Shown here piece after piece: positions 1-7,133 of a stretch of 64,000 nt of DNA. Position numbers and translations under genes: made by a program. Location of the stretch: NCBI GenBank assembly GCA_016703665.1, contig JADJBS010000002.1:310001-374000 (forward strand). Direction: 5' to 3'. This DNA is from Candidatus Defluviibacillus avedoerensis (GTDB lineage: Bacteria; Pseudomonadota; Gammaproteobacteria; Burkholderiales; Burkholderiaceae_C). The notes beneath the pieces were generated by a model. The model had not been told where the DNA came from. It saw nothing but the letters and a program-made list of their open reading frames with translations, and ran no database searches. Numbering within the stretch: the stretch's first letter is position 1; each line of letters begins with the position of its first letter.

Positions 1-209
1 TCCGCACAGTGCATTTGTTCTTCATCAAGGGTGTCATGGCCGGGCTGGTCTGGATGACCAAGATCCTCACTGACCCGTTCAACGACATCGTGCTGTACTA
101 CAAGTCCCCCTGGCCCTGTTTCGAGGTGAGTGGGTCGAATCAGGCAAATCCAAAGCCTGATTCAACGCGCTCCCGAATCAGAAACGGTGCTCCAGCATTT
201 CCCGCATAA
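1..209 (+). CDS. C-terminal fragment of an unrecognised small protein (cut by window start)
   Basis: An open frame enters the window from the left (codons from base 3) and stops at 207-209. The first visible residues are hydrophobic and aromatic (FFIKGVMAGLVWMTKILTDP), like a membrane-associated segment. The last roughly 25 residues are polar and of low similarity to anything I recognise, so the natural C-terminus may have been altered. It ends 24 bases before the convergent aminotransferase gene. I cannot name a family. It could also be a degraded gene end. Confidence 0.4.
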   Translation, partial: RTVHLFFIKGVMAGLVWMTKILTDPFNDIVLYYKSPWPCFEVSGSNQANPKPDSTRSRIRNGAPAFPA

Positions 210-233
210 CCCGGCGCTTGATACTTTGGTTGG

Positions 234-1829
234 TCAATACCGGGTTGTGCAGCCACCAGCCGTTTTTTGCATGGCCTGGGCGGCCCGGATAAACCGCTCA
301 CCGACCTCATCAAAATCGTGCTCGGTGTAGTTCAGGCTGAAGATCATTCGACCGGTCCCCACCCAACTCAGCGCCAGACCTTCCAGACGCAGATAGTGCT
401 GGAACAGCCAGTTGTAGCAACTGGGCTGGGTGTACAGCACGGTCCAGATACTGGACAAGTTGGCAACTTGCACCGGCAAATCCAAGTGCGTGAGTTTTGC
501 ATTGAGCCGTTTTGCACGTGCATCCCAGCGTTGATCCAGATCGACATACAGCGCTTGCCCAGCGTCAGACTGGATATGCTGAAGAAACACATTCATGGCG
601 CCCATCACGTAGGGGTGCGAGTTGAATGTGCCCCGTGCAAAGCAGATGTCTGCAGGAACGCTATCGCGAAACCTTTTCATCCAGCTTGCCTTGCCACACA
701 CCACACCCACTGGCAGTCCGCCACCCAGTGTCTTGCCATAGGTCACCATGTCAGCCTGGATGCCGAAGTAGTCCTGCGCGCCTTTGGCTGCAAGACGGAA
801 CCCGACAAACACTTCGTCAAAGATCAGGGCGATGTTTTTCTCGCTGCAAACGGCTCGCAGTTCCCTGAGCCAGGCTGTATATGCCTCGCGCGAGAAGTTA
901 GCCTTGCGCGAACTGTCCAGCAAGGACGAATCCCCCGGCGCTGCGCCGTTCGGGTGCAGGGCCTGAAGGGGGTTTACCAGCACGCAGGCAATGTCCTTGC
1001 GCTTGCGCAAGACACGCAACGCAGCGGGGCTCATGTCGGACAGGGTGTAGGTGTCAAGCTCGGTCGCAGGGTTGCCGATGCCTGGTTGCACGTCACCCCA
1101 CCAGCCGTGGTAAGCACCACAAAACCGGACCAGCTTCGGTTTACCCGTGTGGTAGCGCGCAAGGCGAACTGCTTGCATGACAGCCTCGGTGCCCGACATG
1201 TGAAACGAGACTTCGTCAAGGCCCGAAATCTCCTTCAGACGCCGAACGTTGTCAGCCACGACAGGGTGGTAAGCCCCAAGCACCGGGCCAAGATCCTTGA
1301 CCAGTTCAGCACCCTTGGCAATGCAATCCTTGTAAAAATCCTGCCCCAAGAGGTTGACGCCGTACGAGCCGGTGAGGTCATAGAACACATTGCCGTCAAG
1401 GTCAGTCACTGTGACCCCCGATGTGGACTGTACAAAAGAAGCAATCTTCAGTTGCGTGCGGACCAGTTCCCTGAACTGAAAAGGGACCCGGTATGCACTG
1501 ACGAATTGCATGTCAGAAATGCCTTGCTCTGCCTCCAGGCTTTTGGCCACGCTCAGCTGGTAACGCGCGCGGAACTGGTTGCCCAAAGCTGCCATGGCCG
1601 TGCGTCGGCGGTCCACCACCTCATTGGGCACGCCATCGAGGCAATACGCCTCGATCTCGTCATAGCCATAGTGCGGCATCAACGCTGCCATGCGACGGGC
1701 CATGCGGGGATGGCCCGCAAGCGAGCGGTGTTTTGCCAAAGACAACTCCAGGCGGGTTTTTGCTTTATGCATTGCGTAAAGCAATCCTGCCCCACCCATT
1801 CCATACAGCGCCAAGCTTTCATTCACCAT
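234..1829 (-). CDS. Class III PLP-dependent aminotransferase (glutamate-1-semialdehyde aminomutase-like)
   Basis: The 531-residue protein has the fold-type I class III aminotransferase core. It shows an SGTEAVMQAVRLAR phosphate-binding region, the FDEVFVGFR segment that contacts the PLP ring, and the PLP lysine in TYGKTLGGGLPVGVV at about residue 366. An N-terminal extension of about 130 residues precedes the core and is longer than in HemL. The start has an AAGGA ribosome site 7 bases upstream. The gene diverges from psd with only 16 bases between start codons. With a phosphatidylserine decarboxylase, a glycosyltransferase and LplT nearby, an amino-group transfer in a lipid or sugar headgroup pathway is plausible. 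The substrate cannot be read from sequence. Confidence 0.85.
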   Translation of the reverse strand: MVNESLALYGMGGAGLLYAMHKAKTRLELSLAKHRSLAGHPRMARRMAALMPHYGYDEIEAYCLDGVPNEVVDRRRTAMAALGNQFRARYQLSVAKSLEAEQGISDMQFVSAYRVPFQFRELVRTQLKIASFVQSTSGVTVTDLDGNVFYDLTGSYGVNLLGQDFYKDCIAKGAELVKDLGPVLGAYHPVVADNVRRLKEISGLDEVSFHMSGTEAVMQAVRLARYHTGKPKLVRFCGAYHGWWGDVQPGIGNPATELDTYTLSDMSPAALRVLRKRKDIACVLVNPLQALHPNGAAPGDSSLLDSSRKANFSREAYTAWLRELRAVCSEKNIALIFDEVFVGFRLAAKGAQDYFGIQADMVTYGKTLGGGLPVGVVCGKASWMKRFRDSVPADICFARGTFNSHPYVMGAMNVFLQHIQSDAGQALYVDLDQRWDARAKRLNAKLTHLDLPVQVANLSSIWTVLYTQPSCYNWLFQHYLRLEGLALSWVGTGRMIFSLNYTEHDFDEVGERFIRAAQAMQKTAGGCTTRY

Positions 1830-1845
1830 TTTTGTCCTTCATTTC

Positions 1846-2727
1846 ATGAAAATTCGTTCGTTCATTCAGAGCCTGCTTGCGCAGGAAGACCTTAATTTCT
1901 TGATCACCAACCGCTTGCCCAGGCGCTGGTTGACCCAGTTGCTTGGCCGGTTCAGCAAGATCGAGAACCCCTGGGTGCGGGACGCGTCTATCGCAGGATG
2001 GAAGTTCTTTTCTGATCTTGATTTGAGTGAGGCCAAGCAGAGCCGCTTTGCCAGCATGCATGCGTGTTTTACGCGCGAGCTGAAAGCAGGCGCGCGGACG
2101 GTCGACAGTCGCCTGGACGTGATGTGCTCCCCCAGCGATGGCATCGTCGGCGCACATGGCCCCATTGAGGGTACCCAGGTGTTTCAGGCCAAAGGCTTCC
2201 CGTATACCCTGGAAGACTTGCTGGGCAAGGACACACCCATCGACATCTGGCGCGGTGGCTATTTCGTGACCTTGCGCCTCACGTCCAGCATGTACCACCG
2301 CTTTCACGCCCCGGTGGATGGCACAGTTGAAAAACTGCGCTATTTTTCGGGGGATACCTGGAACGTGAACCCTATTGCCCTCAAAAGGGTGGAGAAGCTC
2401 TTCTGCAAGAACGAACGGGCCTGCATTGAAATGCGGGTGGGAGGGCAGGGGCCCGCTGCAGGACAACGTCTCGCACTTGTGCCGGTGGCAGCCATTTTGG
2501 TGGCCAGCATCCGTTTGCATTTTTACGATGTCCTGCTGCATCTGAAGTACAAGGGCCCCAAGGTGGTGGACTGCCACGCAGACTTCGCCAAAGGGCAGGA
2601 GATGGGGTGGTTTCAGCATGGCTCCACCATCATCGTGTTGGCACCCAAGGGTTTTGTGCTCAGCCAAACGCTGACAGATGGCACCACCGTCCGCATGGGC
2701 CAGGCCCTCATGCGATGGGTTGGCTGA
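1846..2727 (+). CDS. psd: Phosphatidylserine decarboxylase proenzyme
   Basis: This is a membrane-associated pyruvoyl enzyme that converts phosphatidylserine to phosphatidylethanolamine. The 293-residue proenzyme has the family layout: the SPSDG segment with the catalytic aspartate, YHRFHAPVDG with the catalytic histidine, and a C-terminal HGST motif (the usual form is LGST). In that motif the Gly-Ser bond (Ser at about 260) is autocleaved to give a small alpha chain with an N-terminal pyruvoyl group. All three catalytic elements are present, so the enzyme looks active. It diverges from the aminotransferase, and its 3' end overlaps the convergent glycosyltransferase gene by 20 bases. Confidence 0.93.
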   Translation: MKIRSFIQSLLAQEDLNFLITNRLPRRWLTQLLGRFSKIENPWVRDASIAGWKFFSDLDLSEAKQSRFASMHACFTRELKAGARTVDSRLDVMCSPSDGIVGAHGPIEGTQVFQAKGFPYTLEDLLGKDTPIDIWRGGYFVTLRLTSSMYHRFHAPVDGTVEKLRYFSGDTWNVNPIALKRVEKLFCKNERACIEMRVGGQGPAAGQRLALVPVAAILVASIRLHFYDVLLHLKYKGPKVVDCHADFAKGQEMGWFQHGSTIIVLAPKGFVLSQTLTDGTTVRMGQALMRWVG

Positions 2728-3958
2728 CAGGCCGGGTTGAGAGCGTGCCTTTGGACGCCTCCAAAGGGTTTTCGTGGGCGCTGATCACTGACCTCAGCGT
2801 TTCCACAAAAGCGTCCTGCACGTGGGCCCAGTCCAGCCGGGCCACACTGGGGGCCGCCTGGCGGCGGACGATGTCAATGTCTTGCGGCGTGTCGGCCAGT
2901 GCCAATGCGGTCTGTATAAAGCGGATCGCGTTGCCCTCAGGCACCAGGTGCCCATTGGTGCCTGACACAATCAGTTCAGCGGCCGCCGCACAGCGGTACG
3001 ACAGAACAGCAAGGCCGCTTGCCATGGCCTCCGGCACGACGTTGCCATAGGTTTCGCTCAGGCTTGGAAAAAGGAACACATCGGCAGACGCATAGTGCGC
3101 AGACAGGTCTTCGCCCGTGCGCATGCCTGCCAGAATGACGCTGGGGCAGGTGGACTGTATGAACTGCTTCATGGGGCCGTCGCCGACCAGCACCAGCTTG
3201 GCTGTGGGATGTTTGGCGCTGACCGTTGAAAATGCCGACAGCACGACACCCAGGTTCTTCTCCTTGGCAAGCCGACCCACACAGAGCATGACCAGGTCTT
3301 TGGGCCCGGCGCCCCAGCTTTCACGCAATGCCTCAGAACGTTTGGCGGGGCTGAACCGCTCGGTACTCACGCCGCGAGACATGATGCTCAGGTTAAGATA
3401 GCCGCGCCGGGCAAGGTCTGTTTGAAGCGCTTTGGTGGGCACCAGTGTGGCTGCAGTGCGGTTGTGAAGCCTGCGCAGGTAGGCCTCTATGGCAGATTTG
3501 AGAAGGCCAAGTCGGTAGTGCCCGGAATAGCTCTGAAAGTTGGTGTGGAAAGAGCTTGTCACAGGCAAGCGCAACTTGCGTGCAGTGCCGATGGCAGACC
3601 AGCCAAGAGGCCCTTCCGTTGAGACATGCACGATGTCGGGGCGATGCGCTTTCCACAGCCCGGCCAGCTGACCGCGCTCAGGAAGGCCAAAGCGCAGGTC
3701 TGTGTAGTTGGGTATCGGATAGCCCTTGACCAGTACTTCAATCAGCCCCTCGCGCTGGCTAGGCGCATCATCCGGCGATTGTCTGGGGCGTATCAGCTGG
3801 ACCAGGTGCCCGCGACTCAACAATCCGTCGACCAGGCGACCCAGGGTCATTGCGACGCCATTGATTTCGGGTGGGTAGGTTTCAGTGACAACTGTTATTC
3901 GCAGTGGGGCAGCCTGAGCAGAATGTGTTTCCACAGGGTATTCTTTCGCTTTGATCAC
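2708..3958 (-). CDS. GT4-family glycosyltransferase, possibly a glycolipid synthase
   Basis: The 416-residue protein has a two-domain GT-B fold. The N-terminal domain opens with VVTETYPPEINGVAMTLGRL, typical of GT4 enzymes related to MgtA/DgdA alpha-glycosyltransferases. The C-terminal domain carries the nucleotide-sugar site: VGRLAKEKNLGVVLSAF, LVGDGP, and the EX7E-like SETYGNVVPEAMASG. The start is GTG. It lies 27 bases downstream of lplT on the same strand, so the two are probably co-transcribed. Relatives of this GT4 group glycosylate diacylglycerol in bacteria that replace phospholipids under phosphate shortage. That role here is an inference from family and neighbours, and a surface polysaccharide role is the main alternative. 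Confidence 0.8.
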   Translation of the reverse strand: MIKAKEYPVETHSAQAAPLRITVVTETYPPEINGVAMTLGRLVDGLLSRGHLVQLIRPRQSPDDAPSQREGLIEVLVKGYPIPNYTDLRFGLPERGQLAGLWKAHRPDIVHVSTEGPLGWSAIGTARKLRLPVTSSFHTNFQSYSGHYRLGLLKSAIEAYLRRLHNRTAATLVPTKALQTDLARRGYLNLSIMSRGVSTERFSPAKRSEALRESWGAGPKDLVMLCVGRLAKEKNLGVVLSAFSTVSAKHPTAKLVLVGDGPMKQFIQSTCPSVILAGMRTGEDLSAHYASADVFLFPSLSETYGNVVPEAMASGLAVLSYRCAAAAELIVSGTNGHLVPEGNAIRFIQTALALADTPQDIDIVRRQAAPSVARLDWAHVQDAFVETLRSVISAHENPLEASKGTLSTRPVSQPIA

Positions 3959-3985
3959 CCTTCGAGAGCCTACCCACTGAAAATA

Positions 3986-5236
3986 TCAGTTTGATGATGA
4001 TTCCATGACAGTTTGAAGACATTGGCGCCGGTGCCGTGCCCAGATCCACAGCATGGTGCAGGTGACCAGAAAACCAAAGCACCAGATCAGGCTCATCAAT
4101 GGAATCGCCAGTGCAGTTACCCCGGCATAGATGCCCAGAAAGATCAAAATACCCAGGTTTTCGTTGAATCCTTGAACCGCAATCGATCTTCCTGCCGTCA
4201 GCAAACTGTGCCCACGATGCTGTAAGACCGCGTTCATCGGGACGACGAAAAAGCCAGCCAAGCCTCCCACAAATACCAGAAGAGCTGCAGCGGCTTGTAT
4301 CGAATGGACATAGGCCATGCTGGGAATCAACAAACCAAGCAGGATGCCAACGGGGAGCAGACGTGGCGCAAAGTCAAGGTTGATGGTTTGGCTTGCCAGC
4401 ATGGCACCCGCAATGACACCCATGGCCGTCAGTCCCTGCAGGTAGGCTGCGTGTTCTAGCGACAGGCCCAATGATTCGCCTGCCCAGCGTAAGACAATCA
4501 GTTGCAAGCACGCGCCAATGCTCCACAACAGGGTGGTAACCGCCATCGACAAGCCCCCCAGAGGGTCTGTCCACAGCAATCGGTTTTCGTGCACAAAGCG
4601 AGTGAACATCTGCCTGGGATTAAACGGGTGATGGGCGTAGCGTTTGCCGCTGTCGCCCACAGCCAGATTGAGCGTGGCGGCCAGGCCGTAAAGCCCAAGC
4701 AGGCAAGTCATGCCAACCTTCAGATGGGAATCGCCAGCATTCAGCCACTGGGCTACGGCAGATGCGGCTTCCCAGCCGGAGGGCGCTTGGCTGACCAGTA
4801 ACCCGCCAAGAGCCGTGCCAAGAACCACGGCGCTCACCGTGCTGGCCTCAATGAAGCCATTGGCCCGCACCAGCAGCCGTGCAGACAACAACTCTGTGAC
4901 GAGGCCATACTTGGCGGGCGCATACATGGCCGCACCGAGGCCAGCGAGCGCCAGTACCCCCAAAGGATCAAAATCCCACAACAGCAAAAGCGCTGCAAGG
5001 CACTTGAGGCTGTTTGCTGCCATCATCACGCGCCCTTTAGGCCACAGGTCCGCCAGGTGCCCGACCAACGGCGCGAGCGCCACATAACAAAGAACAAAGC
5101 AGAGCTTGAGCATCGGCACAAGCCAGGCCGCCGACGCAAGCTCGACCATCCGTGCAATCGCAACGATCAGCAAGGCGTTGTCTGCCAGCGCGGAAACAAA
5201 TTGAACCGTGATCAGGATATAAAAAGCGCGTGGCAT
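3986..5236 (-). CDS. lplT: Lysophospholipid transporter LplT
   Basis: This is an inner-membrane major facilitator protein of 416 residues with about 12 hydrophobic segments. It begins with the LplT-type N-terminus (FYILITVQFVSALADNALL) and contains YAPAKYGLVTELL and NAVLQHRGHSLLTAGRSIAVQGFNENLG, which are family hallmarks. LplT flips lysophosphatidylethanolamine inward for reacylation. In enterobacteria it sits beside aas, but here it is followed by the GT4 gene and psd. No acyltransferase is visible, so the lipid cycle must be completed elsewhere. Confidence 0.92.
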   Translation of the reverse strand: MPRAFYILITVQFVSALADNALLIVAIARMVELASAAWLVPMLKLCFVLCYVALAPLVGHLADLWPKGRVMMAANSLKCLAALLLLWDFDPLGVLALAGLGAAMYAPAKYGLVTELLSARLLVRANGFIEASTVSAVVLGTALGGLLVSQAPSGWEAASAVAQWLNAGDSHLKVGMTCLLGLYGLAATLNLAVGDSGKRYAHHPFNPRQMFTRFVHENRLLWTDPLGGLSMAVTTLLWSIGACLQLIVLRWAGESLGLSLEHAAYLQGLTAMGVIAGAMLASQTINLDFAPRLLPVGILLGLLIPSMAYVHSIQAAAALLVFVGGLAGFFVVPMNAVLQHRGHSLLTAGRSIAVQGFNENLGILIFLGIYAGVTALAIPLMSLIWCFGFLVTCTMLWIWARHRRQCLQTVMESSSN

Positions 5237-5349
5237 GTCCCATCAAACCCGTCTGGACATCGCACAAAAACGCTGTCTCTGACCGAGCATTTCACCCGGT
5301 CAATGTGAAGGCTTGATGACGCAGGGATGTGCGCCTTCGCATGTAAGGC

Positions 5350-6651
5350 TCAGCGCTTTTTCTGTTGACGCAGCTCAAAGTACCTGAGTGCCATGAAGGT
5401 GACCACGCCAATCACCACAGACCCGGCTGCAAATGCGCCGTAAGCCACTGGCCAGGGAAGCCCTTGGGTCATCATCGAGAACTCAGACATGCCCCCCATG
5501 CCGGCCAGGATGTTGATAGGCATGAACACAATACCGAACGCCGTCAGCTTGTTGATCCGCTTGTTCTGGTTGATGTTGATGAAACCAATGGTCGCGTCCA
5601 TCAAGAAGTTGATCTTGTCGAAAAGGAAGGCCGTGTGGCTGTTCAGCGACTCAATATTGGCCAGAATCTGCCGGGCATCATCGTGCTGGGCGACAGACAG
5701 TACCTTGCTTCGAATCAGGAAGTGGATTCCGCGCTGTGTTTCCAGTATGTTCCCCCGGATGCGCCCATTCAGGTCTTCCTCCTCGGCAATGTCACCCAGA
5801 ATGCTGGCCGCCTCAGCGTCGGTGATGGACTCGCTGAGCACTTGGCGGCCAACCTTGCCCAGCGTGCTGTAAATGTCCTCCAGTGAATCGGCCGAATACT
5901 CGACATCGGCGCCATACAAATCGAGCATCAGGTCATGGCAGTCGTTGACATAGCCTGGCTGCGTCAAGGCGCGACGCCTTTGCAGGCGGAATACCGGCAG
6001 CTCTTCGCTGCGAAGCGTGAACAAAATGCCCTGATGGATCACAAATGACACGGGCACGCTGCGCGAGTTGCCCTGCCGATCCAGCAAGAAATTGGAATGC
6101 AGCAGCAAATCCGTGTTCTCCAGCATCTGGAATCGGGTGCTGACCTCCAGATCGGTGACATCGCTCGGGTCGGGCAGCGACAGTCCGAAATGCGCGCCAA
6201 CATATTTGCGCTCCGACTTGGTCGAGTGCAACAGGTCAATCCAGATCGGCTTGATGCCGTCCAGGTCTTTACGCGCCGAAATGGGGATCTGGTGGAGTCG
6301 ACCCTCTACCAGGACAAAGGCATTGAGCTGGCTTTCCTCGAACACTGGGTCGCGTGTGCCGACCAGCTGTTCACGGCGTACGTCGGAGACCTCCCACAAG
6401 ATCTCGTTTTCTCGTGTGTCGGGGACTTGCTCCCAGACTTTGATGGCATCCTCAATGGGGAGCGCCTCCAGCACTTCGCTGATGTCCTCGACAGGCATCT
6501 GGGACAAGAGGTTGTGAAGTTCCGCCATGTGCTGTCGCTGAAGCAAGGTAAGGACGACCGCGTGGCGTGGCGTGTTCTGGGCCTGCGGAATGCTTTCCGC
6601 GAGTCGTTGCCTTGAAAGCATTTCAGCGATTTTTTCCTGGTACTTGGACAT
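5350..6651 (-). CDS. CorA-family Mg2+/metal transporter with MgtE_N-like N-terminal domain
   Basis: The chosen start at 6651 gives 433 residues. Residues about 35-80 (LLSQMPVEDISEVLEALPIE) resemble the superhelical MgtE_N domain. The middle is a CorA cytoplasmic funnel domain with a long helix, and the end has two transmembrane helices (LTAFGIVFMPINILAG and GAFAAGSVVIGVVTFMAL) followed by a basic tail. The loop between the helices reads GMGGMSE where classical CorA has the GMN selectivity motif, so the ion filter is non-canonical. The frame stays open upstream to 6783, but those codons overlap the 55-codon gene and lack family similarity. It is the last gene of a three-gene run. Confidence 0.82.
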   Translation of the reverse strand: MSKYQEKIAEMLSRQRLAESIPQAQNTPRHAVVLTLLQRQHMAELHNLLSQMPVEDISEVLEALPIEDAIKVWEQVPDTRENEILWEVSDVRREQLVGTRDPVFEESQLNAFVLVEGRLHQIPISARKDLDGIKPIWIDLLHSTKSERKYVGAHFGLSLPDPSDVTDLEVSTRFQMLENTDLLLHSNFLLDRQGNSRSVPVSFVIHQGILFTLRSEELPVFRLQRRRALTQPGYVNDCHDLMLDLYGADVEYSADSLEDIYSTLGKVGRQVLSESITDAEAASILGDIAEEEDLNGRIRGNILETQRGIHFLIRSKVLSVAQHDDARQILANIESLNSHTAFLFDKINFLMDATIGFININQNKRINKLTAFGIVFMPINILAGMGGMSEFSMMTQGLPWPVAYGAFAAGSVVIGVVTFMALRYFELRQQKKR

Positions 6652-6694
6652 ACGCGCAGCTAGGGTGTGGGCAGCCTTGCGCTGGCCAACCGAC

Positions 6695-6862
6695 TCAACT
6701 CCAATGCTTGTGAAGAAGCAAACCCAAGACCGCCACCAGGACGACAGCGATCTCCCAGAGCCAACTCTGGGTGAGCTGGGCATCCGCTTCTGATGTCGAC
6801 GCTGAAGGATGGGGCTCCGGTGCGCGCGGCGACTCCGTGTTGTCTTGATGGGTGTTTTTCAT
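6695..6862 (-). CDS. Small single-pass membrane protein, 55 residues
   Basis: A short frame lies between the upstream 61-residue gene and the CorA-like gene. The first about 30 residues are polar and rich in Asn, Ser, Pro and Glu. The rest is one hydrophobic helix, WLWEIAVVLVAVLGLLLHKH, ending in His-Lys-His-Trp-Ser. Its start lies 4 bases past the stop of the preceding gene, and its stop is 43 bases before the CorA start, which suggests co-transcription. I do not recognise a family. A regulatory or stabilising subunit of the transporter is a guess based on position alone. Confidence 0.55.
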   Translation of the reverse strand: MKNTHQDNTESPRAPEPHPSASTSEADAQLTQSWLWEIAVVLVAVLGLLLHKHWS

Positions 6863-6866
6863 GGAA

Positions 6867-7052
6867 TCACTGCGTGATTGCTTTGGGCTCCAAATCGGTC
6901 TCTGGCCCGAATGCCAAGATTTGCAGCTTCACTTTTTGTGCCTCGGACAGTCTGTCGAACTCGACCTCTGACAGTTCCAGGTCGGACTCTGCGTACTCCT
7001 GCCACAGGAAGTAGTTGTTGGCAATTTGCTGGTAGGTGTACTGCGCACTCAT
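6867..7052 (-). CDS. Small acidic hypothetical protein, 61 residues
   Basis: The protein MSAQYTYQQIANNYFLWQEY continues with an acidic segment and ends in LQILAFGPETDLEPKAITQ. There is no membrane segment or signal. An alternative ATG at 7091 would add 13 residues. It would however lie upstream of the transcription start expected from the PHO half-sites at 7105-7133, so 7052 is preferred. Neither start has a strong ribosome site. The gene leads a probable operon with the 55-residue membrane protein and the CorA-like transporter. Function is unknown. Confidence 0.55.
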   Translation of the reverse strand: MSAQYTYQQIANNYFLWQEYAESDLELSEVEFDRLSEAQKVKLQILAFGPETDLEPKAITQ

Positions 7053-7104
7053 TTCAAAATCAATCTGGGGACCTGCGGCCGATCCCACCATTTACACATT
7101 CAGT

Positions 7105-7133
7105 TGTGACGGTGATATGACAATTCAGTGACT
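7105..7133 (-). promoter_or_regulatory. Candidate PHO box: three GTCA half-sites at exact 11-base spacing
   Basis: On the minus strand the three half-sites read AGTCACT, TTGTCAT and CCGTCAC, with GTCA cores at 7132-7129, 7121-7118 and 7110-7107, each 11 bases apart. The PhoB consensus is a pair of CTGTCAT-like repeats with the same 11-base period. A weak -10 (GTAAAT) lies about 10 bases downstream. The site overlaps the end of the TRAP permease gene and points at the two small genes and the CorA-like transporter. Confidence 0.55.

Noticed and set aside
267..1895. A 542-codon open frame on the plus strand opposite the aminotransferase gene
   Set aside because: It is antisense to a strongly conserved gene, rich in His, Gln and Cys, and has no family character. 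Long antisense frames are expected in GC-rich DNA.
1819..2667. A 282-codon minus-strand frame opposite psd
   Set aside because: Psd has all its catalytic motifs on the other strand. The antisense product shows no domain.
5290..5330. Possible PHO box upstream of lplT (GTCAT and TTCAC 11 bases apart on the minus strand)
   Set aside because: Only four to five bases of each half-site match and no -10 stands at the right distance, so it is not better than chance.
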